Assembly: GCF_031846415.1 (NCBI RefSeq)
Contig: NZ_JAVRHT010000003.1
Coordinates: 62,001-126,000 of the forward strand
DNA: 64,000 nt
Origin: Rubrivirga litoralis
Lineage (GTDB): Bacteria; Bacteroidota; Rhodothermia; Rhodothermales; Rubricoccaceae
Direction of reading: 5' to 3'
Part shown: in pieces, positions 34,213 to 42,303 of the stretch
How the letters are laid out: each line of letters starts with the position of its first letter
Position numbering within the stretch: the first letter of the stretch is position 1
Notes under the pieces: generated by a model
Told to the model about the DNA's origin: nothing
What the model saw: only the letters and a program-made list of their open reading frames with translations
The model's database searches: none
Program-made: the position numbers and the translations under genes

Positions 34213-35571
34213 CTACTGGGCGAGGTCCGAGAGGTGGACGCCGCGCATGCACGACTCGGTGTGGCCGCCGAGCAGGACCTCGGCGACCTCCTCGTTCGGG
34301 TCCACGAACACGCGCTGGTCGTCGCCGTCGCGCGCGCGGTCGAACCGCGGCACGCCGTCGACGAACGTCATGTCGACGCGGGTGTAGATCGAGAGCGGGT
34401 GCTCGGCGAATACGGCGAGGTCGGCGTCCTTGCCCACCTCGATCGAGCCCACGCGGTCGTCGATCCCGAGCTGCCACGCCGGGTTGATGGTCACGAGCGC
34501 GAGGGCCTCGTCGTCCGAGAGGTCGCCGTAGCGCTGCGTCTTGGCCGCCTCGTGGTAGAGGTAGCGGATGAGGCCGGCGTCGTCCGAGTTCACCGACGTC
34601 CGCACGCCGTTGCGCACCAGGACGGCCGCGTTGTAGGCCGTCGAGTAGTAGACCTCGAACTTGTACGAGCCCCAGTCCGAGAACACGCTCGCGCCGGCCC
34701 CGAAGGCGGCCAGCTCGGGGGCCACCTTGAACGCCTCGTTCCCGTGCTGGAACGTGAGCCGGTCGATCCCGAAGTCGCGGAACACCTCCATCAGCATGAG
34801 GATCTCGTCGGCCCGGTAGCTGTGGCTGTGGACGAGCACGTCGCCCGCGAGGATGCCGGCGAGCGTTTCGAGGCGCCGGTTGTACGGGGGGAGCGGCCGC
34901 CCCGCCCGCTCGGCCTCGGCCTGGGCGGCGGCGTAGGCGCGGGCATCCGTGAACGCCTCGCGGTAGACCTGCTCGACGCCCATCCGCGTGGCCGGCCGCA
35001 CGCCGCGGCCCCGCCCGTGGACGCGCGTCGGGTTCTCGCCGAGCGCGAACTTGATCGTCCGCGGCGCGCCCTCGAAGAGCATCCCGTCCGGGTCGAGAGT
35101 GCCCCAGCGGAGCTTGATCGTCTCGTTCTCGCCGCCGACCGGGTTCGCCGAGCCGTGCATGGTGTGGATCGTCGTCACCCCGCCCGCGAGCGCGCGGTAG
35201 ATGCCGACGTCGGCCGGGTCGAGCGCGTCGCGCATCTGGACCTCAGCGACGACGGCGTTCGTCGCCTCGTTGACCGACGAGAGCGCGATGTGGCTGTGGG
35301 CGTCGATGATCCCGGGCGTCACGTGCCGCCCCGCCACGTCCACCACGCGGACCCCGCGCGGCGCGTCGAGCCCTTGCCCGACGGCGGCGATCGTCCCGTC
35401 GCGCACGAGCACGTCGGCGTTCTCGATCGTCCCGTTCGTGACCGTGTGGACGGTCCCGCCGCGGAGCAGGACGTCGCCGCGGGCGTCCGCCGGCGGCAGG
35501 TCGAGCGGCGTCTGGGCGGCCACCCCGCCCCAGGCGGTCGCGGCGAGGAGGAGGGCGAGGAGCGTGCGCAT
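34213..35571 (-). CDS. Exported amidohydrolase with intact HxH
   Basis: 452 residues with a signal peptide (RTLLALLLAATAWGGVAAQ). GRHVTPGIIDAHSHIAL supplies the metal-binding HxH. VLVHSHSYRADEI and LTFQHGNEAFK provide later His residues, and VNSDDAGLIRYLYHEAA the active-site Asp. INPAWQLGIDDRVGSIEVGKDADLAVF is the usual C-terminal barrel return. It is the only one of the three tandem genes with a complete-looking metal site. A GTAC-word block touches its start codon. Confidence 0.93.
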   Translation of the reverse strand: MRTLLALLLAATAWGGVAAQTPLDLPPADARGDVLLRGGTVHTVTNGTIENADVLVRDGTIAAVGQGLDAPRGVRVVDVAGRHVTPGIIDAHSHIALSSVNEATNAVVAEVQMRDALDPADVGIYRALAGGVTTIHTMHGSANPVGGENETIKLRWGTLDPDGMLFEGAPRTIKFALGENPTRVHGRGRGVRPATRMGVEQVYREAFTDARAYAAAQAEAERAGRPLPPYNRRLETLAGILAGDVLVHSHSYRADEILMLMEVFRDFGIDRLTFQHGNEAFKVAPELAAFGAGASVFSDWGSYKFEVYYSTAYNAAVLVRNGVRTSVNSDDAGLIRYLYHEAAKTQRYGDLSDDEALALVTINPAWQLGIDDRVGSIEVGKDADLAVFAEHPLSIYTRVDMTFVDGVPRFDRARDGDDQRVFVDPNEEVAEVLLGGHTESCMRGVHLSDLAQ

Positions 35572-35576
35572 GTCGG

Positions 35577-35640
35577 AGGTACAGGGTACTCGGTACGGGA
35601 GGGGCGGAGACGTACCGGGTACCCCGTACCCCGTACCCGC
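35577..35640 (-). repeat. GTAC-word hairpin spacer between amidohydrolase genes
   Basis: On the minus strand, GGGTACGGGGTACGGGGTAC follows the upstream gene, and CCGTACCGAGTACCCTGTAC comes just before the ATG at 35571. The arms are complementary, with about 15 bp between. Confidence 0.65.
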
Positions 35641-35651
35641 CCGGGAGGGCG

Positions 35652-37400
35652 TTACTCGGGCCGCCGCGTGGCGGTGATCGGGAACGAGCCGAACGACGCG
35701 ATTTCAGCGGTCCCGGAAAACTCGTCGTCCGCGATCGTCCCGGCGATCGTGACCGTGCCGACGTCGTCGCTCTGGAACGTCATCGTGAGCACGTTGCCCT
35801 CGACGGTCACGCTCGTGAGCGGGTCGGTCTCGCCGTCGCCGGTGATGGTGCCGGTAAACGAGCCGGCCGAGCCCTCGACCGTGAACCGCCCCTCCTGCGC
35901 GCCGGCCGGCGTCGAGACCTCATAGTCCCACGTCCCGACGGCCTGGACGACGGCGTCGGGGTCGGCGCCCGCCACCCCGCCCCCACCCTCCACCTCGTAG
36001 GCGACGCCCTCGACGATCACGTGACGGACCTCCGTCGAATCGGTAAACAAGTCGCCGACGGTGACGACGAGGTTGGCCAGCTTGCCCTCCTCGACCGTGC
36101 CCAGGTCGCGGTCGACGCCGAGCAGCCGCGCCGGCCCGATCGTCAGGGCTTCGAGCGCGTCGTCGGGGCTGAGCCCGGCCTCGACCATGCGGTGGAGGTT
36201 CGCGTGGATGTCGCCGGGCTTCACGTCGAGCGTCGCGAACGCGAACGGGACCTCGGCGGCGGCGAGCGCGGCCGGGCTCCGCTCGAACCGGGCGACGGCC
36301 TCGCGCCGCTGGCCCGTCAGCGCTGTCTTCTCACCCTCCGTGTCGCGGTACGACAGGATGCGGCGGTTCGAGATGAACGAGGCCTCGCCGGGCGAGATCG
36401 TCGGGCGGTCGACGGCGGGCGCCGCGCCGCCGGCCGCGGAGGTGTCGGCGGCGACCGTGTCGGGCAGCGCGAGCGGGGCGAACACAGCCGTCCGCCCCGC
36501 CCGGAGCTTCTCCACGAGCGGGGCGGCGTCGGGGACGCCAGCGAGGATCGGGGTCAGCCCCATCTCGCCGGAGGCGCGGAGCGCGCGGAACCCGTCGAGC
36601 CAGCCGTCGACGGCGAACACGAACGGGCCGTCGCCGTCGATGAGCGGCCGGAGCCCATCGAGCACGGGGTCGAACCGGGGCCGCGCCGTCCCGCCCCGCT
36701 CCTCGTCGAAGGCGAGCCGCGAGGCGTCGCGGCGGCGCGCGTTCTCGACCGTCTCGCGCAGGACGGCGAGCACGCCCATGACCGTGGCCGGGTAGACGCC
36801 GGATGCCGGGTCGAGCCGCGCGACCGTCGAGGCCGGGCCGTCGAGGACGAGGGCCGGCGCGCTCTCCTGCCGCCCCGTCTCGCGGAGCAGGACGACGGCG
36901 CCGCGCCCGGAAAACAGGCCCTCCTGCGGGGCCACGTGCGCGGCGCCGAACCCGGCCTCGCGGAGCTGCTTGACGCGGGCGTCGGTCGGGTCGTAGAGGT
37001 CGCGGGCCTGGCGGTCGGGCGTGATGCCGGCGAGCTCGCGGGGCGGGGCGCCGCGGTCGCCTTCGTACCGCTCGTCTGGGCTCTCCGCCTTCTTGATCCC
37101 GGCCGTCCCAAAGGCGTCGACGAAGGCGGCGTAGACCGTGAACGAGTCGGCCTCGACCACGCGGGCGTCGAACGGGACGGCCACGTCGCGGCCGACGGCC
37201 TCAATCCGCCCGTCGCGGACGACGACGGTAGCGCGCTCCAGGACCTCCCCCGGCGCCGTCACCACGCGCGCGTTCGTCAGCGCCAGCGTCTGCGTCACGG
37301 GGCGGAGCGGCGTCTCGGCGGAGATCCCCTGGGCGCGGGCGGGGAGGGCGAGGCAGCAGGCGAGGGCCGCGACGGCGGCGAGACGGTGTCGAAGAGCCAT
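35652..37400 (-). CDS. Exported amidohydrolase-like protein lacking HxH, with extra C-terminal beta domain
   Basis: 582 residues. Signal peptide (LRHRLAAVAALACCLALPARAQ). The amidohydrolase frame is recognisable (ATVVVRDGRIEAVGRDV; LTIGPARLLGVDRDLGTVEEGKLANLVV), but the metal site reads VYAAFVDAFGTAGI, with no HxH. A ~110-residue beta-rich C-terminal domain (VGTWDYEVSTPAGAQEGRFTVEGSAGSFTGTIT...GTAEIASFGSFPITA) is absent from the two neighbours. The ATG at 37400 is chosen for the signal peptide. It is the first gene of the tandem trio. Confidence 0.88.
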   Translation of the reverse strand: MALRHRLAAVAALACCLALPARAQGISAETPLRPVTQTLALTNARVVTAPGEVLERATVVVRDGRIEAVGRDVAVPFDARVVEADSFTVYAAFVDAFGTAGIKKAESPDERYEGDRGAPPRELAGITPDRQARDLYDPTDARVKQLREAGFGAAHVAPQEGLFSGRGAVVLLRETGRQESAPALVLDGPASTVARLDPASGVYPATVMGVLAVLRETVENARRRDASRLAFDEERGGTARPRFDPVLDGLRPLIDGDGPFVFAVDGWLDGFRALRASGEMGLTPILAGVPDAAPLVEKLRAGRTAVFAPLALPDTVAADTSAAGGAAPAVDRPTISPGEASFISNRRILSYRDTEGEKTALTGQRREAVARFERSPAALAAAEVPFAFATLDVKPGDIHANLHRMVEAGLSPDDALEALTIGPARLLGVDRDLGTVEEGKLANLVVTVGDLFTDSTEVRHVIVEGVAYEVEGGGGVAGADPDAVVQAVGTWDYEVSTPAGAQEGRFTVEGSAGSFTGTITGDGETDPLTSVTVEGNVLTMTFQSDDVGTVTIAGTIADDEFSGTAEIASFGSFPITATRRPE

Positions 37401-37706
37401 CGGGGCGGGGTGGTGACGCGCGAAGATAGCGTGAGCGGAATGGGAAATGGGGCGGGGTGGCGCCCGTCTTGTTCCGCCCCGCCCGTGGACACCGCGCCTC
37501 CCCTGTGGCACCCGTAGGGACACGGCGTGCCGTGTCCGATGCGGGCGGGGCGGTCCAGAACGGCGGTGCCCCGCCCGACGGCGTTGCATGCAACGCTGCT
37601 ACAGCCGCCGCCCCGCCCACGGGCGACCGCCGGTCGCCCCTACGACGCCACCCCGCCCCTGCGCCTTGCGGGCGGGGTGGGGCACCGTCGCTGCCCGCTG
37701 TTCGCC
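37401..37706. other. 306-bp intergenic region with a REPIN-like element
   Basis: Between two minus-strand genes. It contains the REPIN-like element 37514-37644 and a short leader plus heptamer form (GGGCGGGGTGG at about 37670-37680, one TGCCCGC at 37692). No gene is supported. Confidence 0.6.
37514..37644. repeat. REPIN-like multi-palindrome element, copy 3
   Basis: GTAGGG then perfect palindrome GGACACGGCGTGCCGTGTCC (37518-37537); perfect palindrome GCGTTGCATGCAACGC (37581-37596); GGGCGACCG-C-CGGTCGCCC (37621-37639), then CCTACG. The outer ends are inverted GTAGGG/CCCTAC. Confidence 0.65.
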
Positions 37707-38375
37707 TCAGCCCGCGAACACGCCCCACTCGTGGCCCAGGCTCCGCGCCGCCGGCGTCACGATCTGCCCCGGGCGCAGGCGGATCGTCTGCCGCCGCAGC
37801 CGGGCCTGCCGCACGTCCGTCTCCGTTACCACGCCGCGCTCGACCGTGCGCACGTGGTCGTCGGCCGCGGGCGGGGCGGGCGGGGCGAGGTCGACGGCCG
37901 GGAGCCACCGGGCCGCCTCGGGCCGCCCCGCCCCCAGCCACAGCGCGCGGTCGAGGGCGACGTGCGGGTCCGCCCCGCTCACGACGTCGAGGGTGAGAGC
38001 GACCGGACCGAGCGCGACCGTCGCGCGCTCGGGCACGCCCCACGCGCGGCGCGTGCCGTCGGGGAGCACGAGCCGCGAGCGGACGGGCTCGGGCGCCGGC
38101 GCGTCCACCACCCCGCCCGGCCCCTGGAGCCGGAGGCCCGGACCGGGCGGGGCGGCGTCCAGGTCGAGCGCGTCGAGCGCGAGGCGGAGGTCGGCGCCGG
38201 GCGCGGCGGGGACGTACGCGAGCACGCGGCCCCGGCGCACGACGGCGACGCGCTCGGTCCCCCGGAGAACGCTCTTCTTTCCGAACAGCCGGGCCACGGC
38301 GCCCGGCGGGAGCACGGCCCGCGAGGCGAGCGCGCGGACGGCGAGCGCGTCCGGGCGGGGCGGGGCGGGCGTCAC
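37707..38375 (-). CDS. PduL-like protein with lost zinc ligands (phosphotransacylase relative)
   Basis: 222 residues, no clear family hit by eye at first. Its order matches PduL phosphotransacylase: SRAVLPPGAVARLFGKKSVL (for RHVHLS...LFG), RRGRVLAYVPAAPGADLRLALDALDLD (for VRVLGPxRxxTQVEIS), LRLQGPGGVVDAPAPEPVRSRLVLPD (for GPxGxVxLxxGVIVAxRHIHM), SGADPHVALDRA near the end. The His residues of both RHxH motifs are gone, so PduL chemistry is unlikely. A C-terminal VVTETDVRQA...GQIVTPAARSLG domain resembles the N-terminus of the next gene. The GTG start overlaps the rpiB stop (GTGA). Confidence 0.65.
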   Translation of the reverse strand: MTPAPPRPDALAVRALASRAVLPPGAVARLFGKKSVLRGTERVAVVRRGRVLAYVPAAPGADLRLALDALDLDAAPPGPGLRLQGPGGVVDAPAPEPVRSRLVLPDGTRRAWGVPERATVALGPVALTLDVVSGADPHVALDRALWLGAGRPEAARWLPAVDLAPPAPPAADDHVRTVERGVVTETDVRQARLRRQTIRLRPGQIVTPAARSLGHEWGVFAG

Positions 38376-39058
38376 GCGGCGCCCGGGGCGCCGGGCAGGA
38401 AGCGGGCCTCGACGTCGGCGATCTTCTGCACGCGCCGGGCGTGGCGGCCGCCCTCGAAGTCGGTGCCGAGAAACTCGGCGAGCACGCGCTTGCACGTCTC
38501 GACGCCCATCGTCCGGCTCCCCAGCGTGAGCACGTTGGCGTCGTTGTGCGCCCGCGCGTTGAACGCGCTGAACACGTCGGGGCAGAGCGCCGCGCGCACG
38601 CCCGGCAGCTTGTTGGCCACGATCGCCGAGCCCACGCCGACCCCGTCGATCATGAGCCCGAGCTGCGTCTGGCCCAGGTGGACGAGGCGGCCCACGGCGT
38701 AGGCAAAATCCGGGTAGTCCACGCTCTCGGCCGAGCCCGTGCCAACGTCGGTGATCGTCCAGCCCAGCGCCCGGGCGTGGGCGGCCAGGGCGTCCTTGAT
38801 CTCGAACCCGGCGTGGTCGCACCCCAGCGCGAGCGTCTGGGCCGGCGCGCCCGCCACGGGGCGGGGCGGCGTCGGCGCGGGGAGGGCCGCCCCGCGCCGA
38901 CGCCCGTCGGCGGGCTCGGCGAGGCGGAGCGTCAGGCCGTGGTCGCGGGCCGTGTCGCGGGCGAGGGCCGTCACGAGCGCGCCGGCCGGGACGGCGAGGT
39001 CGGCGCGGCCGGCGGCGAGGGCGTCGAGGACGGTCCGTTCGGAGACGAGGGCAGGCAT
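38372..39058 (-). CDS. rpiB: RpiB/LacAB-type sugar-phosphate isomerase with BMC-type N-terminal domain
   Basis: 228 residues. Residues about 75-215 are RpiB: LALGCDHAGFEIKDALAAHARALGW, SVDYPDFAYAVGRLV, GVGVGSAIVANKLPGVRAALCPDVFSAFNARAHNDANVLTLG. The N-terminal ~50 residues (LVSERTVLDALAAGRADLAVPAGALVTALARDTARDHG) form the small domain seen in proteins of bacterial microcompartment loci. It interconverts ribose- and ribulose-5-phosphate. It is translationally coupled to the PduL-like gene. No shell genes are in the window. Confidence 0.9.
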   Translation of the reverse strand: MPALVSERTVLDALAAGRADLAVPAGALVTALARDTARDHGLTLRLAEPADGRRRGAALPAPTPPRPVAGAPAQTLALGCDHAGFEIKDALAAHARALGWTITDVGTGSAESVDYPDFAYAVGRLVHLGQTQLGLMIDGVGVGSAIVANKLPGVRAALCPDVFSAFNARAHNDANVLTLGSRTMGVETCKRVLAEFLGTDFEGGRHARRVQKIADVEARFLPGAPGAA

Positions 39059-39062
39059 GGGC

Positions 39063-39070
39063 CTAAGCTA
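39063..39070 (-). promoter_or_regulatory. -7-like box TAGCTTAG next to the rpiB start
   Basis: TAGCTTAG on the minus strand ends 4 nt before the rpiB ATG (TAGCTTAGGCCC-ATG). If it is the -7 element, the transcript would be leaderless, as proposed at 8387. Confidence 0.4.
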
Positions 39071-39199
39071 GAGCCGCGGGCGGGGCGAGGTCGCGCCGCC
39101 GCCGCGCCGCCCGCTCGCGGCGTCCGCCCCAGGTATCCGCCGCGCGTTTGGTGAGTGCTCTTCGGGCGCCAGTAAGCGTCGGGTCGTTCCCTAGGGAAT

Positions 39200-39207
39200 T
39201 ACCTTTG
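39200..39207 (+). promoter_or_regulatory. -7 box TACCTTTG
   Basis: A perfect TAnnTTTG match (TACCTTTG) in a local AT-richer stretch (CCCTAGGGAATTACCTTTGG), 39 nt before the ATG at 39247. The -33 element is unclear. Confidence 0.5.
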
Positions 39208-39246
39208 GGCTCGGTCCTCTCCCTGCGTCCGACTCTCCCGCCTCCC

Positions 39247-39648
39247 ATGCCCGCTCCCTCGTTCCGCTACCGTATCGACACCGATCACGGGCTGGCCCTG
39301 GCCCAGATCGCTGGCGACGCCACCGGGGAGTACATCGCCTCGTGCGTCCGCGCCCTCCAGGCCGACCCCGCGTGGTCCGACGCCTACGACGTGATCTGGG
39401 ACGACCGCGGCGTGACCGTCCTCGACGTCACGCCGCGCGGGCTCGACGAGATGGTGGCGGCGCAGACGAACGGGCAGTTCGGCATGGACGTGATCGTGTC
39501 CGACCGCGGGTCGCGCGAGGCCGTCTTCCTCCTCTACGCCCGGCGCACGCGGGCGGCGGGGCGGCCGGCGCGCGTGTGCCGGACGCTCGACGAGGCCCTC
39601 GCCGCCGTCGGCCGGACGGCGCTCCCGGCGGCCCTCGACGTGGCCTGA
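39247..39648 (+). CDS. STAS-like small cytoplasmic protein
   Basis: 133 residues. FRYRIDTDHGLALAQIAGDATGEYIASCVRALQADPAW...YDVIWDDRGVTVLDVTPRGLDEMV, then DVIVSDRGSREAVFLLYARR. This alternating strand-helix pattern resembles the SpoIIAA/STAS-like proteins common in this phylum. No catalytic residues are apparent. It has its own likely promoter at 39200 and lies between two minus-strand genes. Confidence 0.8.
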   Translation: MPAPSFRYRIDTDHGLALAQIAGDATGEYIASCVRALQADPAWSDAYDVIWDDRGVTVLDVTPRGLDEMVAAQTNGQFGMDVIVSDRGSREAVFLLYARRTRAAGRPARVCRTLDEALAAVGRTALPAALDVA

Positions 39649-39672
39649 CCGCCCCGCCCCGCCAGGTCGCCT

Positions 39673-40692
39673 CTACAGGCCGTGCAGGTCGCGGACGTGC
39701 TGAGCGAGCGTGGTGAGGTCGGGGGCGGGACAGCGCGACGGCCCAAACGGGTCGTCCACGGGCGCCGTCGGGTCGAGGAGCCGGCGGAGCGTGCCGGCCA
39801 CGCACGCCGCGAGCACGCCCGTGTTGTAGCCGCCTTCGAGCGACAGCGCGAGCCCCGCGCCCTGGGCGTCGGCCGCCTCCTGCACAACGCCCACGAGGTC
39901 GACGAGCCCCGTCACGCTCAGCGACAGCCCCCCCAGCGGGTCCAGGCGGTGCGCGTCGAACCCGGCCGAGACGACTACGAGGTCGGGCCGGAACCGGGCG
40001 GCCAGCGGCGGGAGGACGGCGCGGTAGAGGTCCACGAGCGCGTCGCCCGTCCGGGCGGGGAGGGGGAGGTTGACCGTGGCGCCGGCGCCCGCCCCGCCCC
40101 CCGCCTCGTCGAGCGCGCCCGTGCTCGGGTAGAGGCCGGCCTGGTGCGACGAGACGACGAGGACCGAGGGGTCGTCGTAGAACGCGTCCTGCGTCCCGTT
40201 GCCGTGGTGGGCGTCGAGGTCGACGACGAGCACGCGCTCGGCGCCGTGCGCGGCCTGGGCGTGGCGGGCCGCGACGGCGACGTGGTTGACGAGGCAGAAC
40301 CCCATCGCCTGGTCGGGTGCGGCGTGGTGGCCCGGCGGGCGTCCCACGGCGAACCCGCCGGCTGCCCCGCCCGCGAGGACGGCGTCGACCACGGCGAGGA
40401 GCCCGCCGCACGCCCGCCGCGCGACGTCCCACGACGCCGGCGTCACGTAGGTGTCGGCGTCGAGCACGCCGCCGCCGCCCTCGGCCAGCGCCTCGACCCG
40501 GTCCAGGAGCGCCGCCGTGTGGACCCGCTCCAGCGCCTCGCGGGCCGCCGCCCCGCCCTCGACGCGTGCGAGGCCGGTCAGCCGCTCGTCCCCCTCGATG
40601 GCCGCGCGGACGGCGCCGAGCCGGGCGGGGCGCTCCGGGTGACCCGGCTCGGCGTGCCCGGCGTCGTGGTCGAGAAAAGCGAGGACGGCCAT
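39673..40692 (-). CDS. Histone-deacetylase-family (acetoin-utilisation/AcuC-like) amidase
   Basis: 339 residues, usual length. Zinc enzyme motifs are complete: RPPGHHAAPDQAMGFCLVNHVAVAAR (His-His dyad), VLVVDLDAHHGNGTQDAFYDDPSVLVVS (Asp, His ligands), VVVSAGFDAHRLDPLGGLSLS (Asp ligand), ALSLEGGYN (Tyr loop). Likely deacetylates small molecules or acetylated lysines. The start has an AT-rich region upstream (TATATTCATG on the minus strand), a possible promoter. Confidence 0.94.
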   Translation of the reverse strand: MAVLAFLDHDAGHAEPGHPERPARLGAVRAAIEGDERLTGLARVEGGAAAREALERVHTAALLDRVEALAEGGGGVLDADTYVTPASWDVARRACGGLLAVVDAVLAGGAAGGFAVGRPPGHHAAPDQAMGFCLVNHVAVAARHAQAAHGAERVLVVDLDAHHGNGTQDAFYDDPSVLVVSSHQAGLYPSTGALDEAGGGAGAGATVNLPLPARTGDALVDLYRAVLPPLAARFRPDLVVVSAGFDAHRLDPLGGLSLSVTGLVDLVGVVQEAADAQGAGLALSLEGGYNTGVLAACVAGTLRRLLDPTAPVDDPFGPSRCPAPDLTTLAQHVRDLHGL

Positions 40693-40956
40693 GGCGGAAC
40701 GCAGAGATGAAACATGAATATAGCGTTAAGGAGGCCAAGCGCTGCCGGGTGCCAGGTCGCTGAATCCCCGCCGCCCCGCCCGTCGGTGGCACCCGTAGGG
40801 ACACAACTCGTCGTGTCCGACGCGGGCGGACTCCAGGGGCGGGGCGGTCCTGAACGGCAGACTCGGGCGGGGTGGCGGAGCTGTCCAAAACGCGCCCGCG
40901 GACGCCCGGCCGCCCCGCCCGTGCCGCCCGCGAGCGGGGCGGGGATCGTCGCCATC
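40693..40956. other. Intergenic region with solo palindrome
   Basis: Contains GTAGGG then GGACACAAC-TC-GTCGTGTCC (40799-40818, one mismatch), a single copy of the REPIN left palindrome without its partner, plus several GGGCGGGGYGG motifs. No gene is supported. Confidence 0.55.
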
Positions 40957-42303
40957 CTACCCGACGAGGTCGAGCGCCTTGGGGAGGCACACGTAGTCCC
41001 GTTCGCGGGCGCCGCCGAGCGCGCCCGGCGCGAGCACGCCCGTGCTCTCGGTCAGCTCGCGGACGCGGCCGTCGCGCTCCAGGATGCACACCGGGTCGCG
41101 GTCGGCGTCGTAGGCCGCCAGCCGCTCGCGGCCGACCGCGACGTAGTAGCGCGCGTCGTCGCGGGCGGTCGCGGGCGTCGAGATCCCCTCGGCCACGAGC
41201 CACGCCGCCGCGCGGTCGCGCCACGCCTCCACGTCGGCGTCCGGGGGCGGGGCGTCGAGCGGCGTCGTGCGGAACAGGTCCCGGTCGACGAACCGGCGCG
41301 CGAGGTCGGCGAGGACGCGGTCGGCCGAGCCCGCCCACCGCTTGAGGCTGTACAGGACGTCGGTGTCGTCGAGCGCCGCGAACGCGTCGAGCAGCGGCCC
41401 GTGGAGGTCCGAGGCCGGGTCGAGGTCGTCGGCCGTGGCCCGCCCCGCCAGGAAAAAGGCGAAGGGCGGGGCGGTCTCGGCCAGCGCCGGGTCCGTGCCC
41501 CACCGCTCGCGCGCGCGGCCGACGGCGGCGCGGAGCACGTGGTCGGCCGCGATGACCGTCTTGTGGAGGTACACCTGGCCGTACATGAGGCGCCGGCTGA
41601 GGAGCACGTTCTCGACCGCGTACGCGCCCTTCGCCTCGATCACGATCCGCCCCGCCCCGGCGGTTTGCGCCCCGGCCGCCCCGCCCCGCCCGCCGCCGGG
41701 GGCGGGGTGGACGCGCATCGTCTTGATCACGCGGTCGACGCCGACGACGCCCTCGGCCACGCCCGTGTAGAAGGAGTCGCGGCGGAGGTAGTCCAGCCGG
41801 TCCATGTCGAGCTGGCTCGCGAGCAGGCTGTGGAAGAACGGGCGCGGGTAGGCCCCGTCGAAGATGGCGAGCGCCGTGCGGAGCGCCCCGCCCAGGCGGG
41901 CGTCGAGCCGCGCCATGAGCGCCCGGCTCATCCGCTCGTGGTGGTGCCGCCGGCCGGAGGGGCCGGGCGGGAGCAGCTCGTGCTCGAGCGTGTGCGAGAA
42001 TGGCCCGTGGCCGACGTCGTGGAGAAGCGCCGCCGCGAGCGCGCCGCCGACCTCGTCGGTGTCCATCACCGTCCCCTTCTCGCGGAGCGTGTCGAGCGCG
42101 TCTTGCATCAGCGCCATCGCCCCGATCCCGTGCTCGAACCGCGTGTGCACGGCGCCGGGGAAGACGAGGAACCCGAGCCCGAGCTGCCGGATCCGCCGCA
42201 GCCGCTGGACCTCGGGCTGCTCGACGAGCGACAGCACGAGCCCCTTGGGCACCGCGATGAACCCGTGGACGGGATCGTTGAACAGCGTAAACCGGCTCGG
42301 CAC
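40957..42303 (-). CDS. HD-domain phosphohydrolase (dNTPase/SAMHD1-like)
   Basis: 448 residues. Metal ligands of the HD fold are all visible: AVHTRFEHGIGAM, AAALLHDVGHGPFSHTLE, ASQLDMDRLDYLRRDSFYTGV. The upstream FTLFNDPVHGFIAVP and VQRLRRIRQLGLGFLVFPGA match the YdhJ/SAMHD1-type group. It probably hydrolyses (d)NTPs. I prefer the GTG at 42303; a TTG at 42315 is in frame. A Gly/Ala insert (APGGGRGGAAGAQTAGAG) is encoded by GGGCGGGG motifs. Confidence 0.9.
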   Translation of the reverse strand: MPSRFTLFNDPVHGFIAVPKGLVLSLVEQPEVQRLRRIRQLGLGFLVFPGAVHTRFEHGIGAMALMQDALDTLREKGTVMDTDEVGGALAAALLHDVGHGPFSHTLEHELLPPGPSGRRHHHERMSRALMARLDARLGGALRTALAIFDGAYPRPFFHSLLASQLDMDRLDYLRRDSFYTGVAEGVVGVDRVIKTMRVHPAPGGGRGGAAGAQTAGAGRIVIEAKGAYAVENVLLSRRLMYGQVYLHKTVIAADHVLRAAVGRARERWGTDPALAETAPPFAFFLAGRATADDLDPASDLHGPLLDAFAALDDTDVLYSLKRWAGSADRVLADLARRFVDRDLFRTTPLDAPPPDADVEAWRDRAAAWLVAEGISTPATARDDARYYVAVGRERLAAYDADRDPVCILERDGRVRELTESTGVLAPGALGGARERDYVCLPKALDLVG

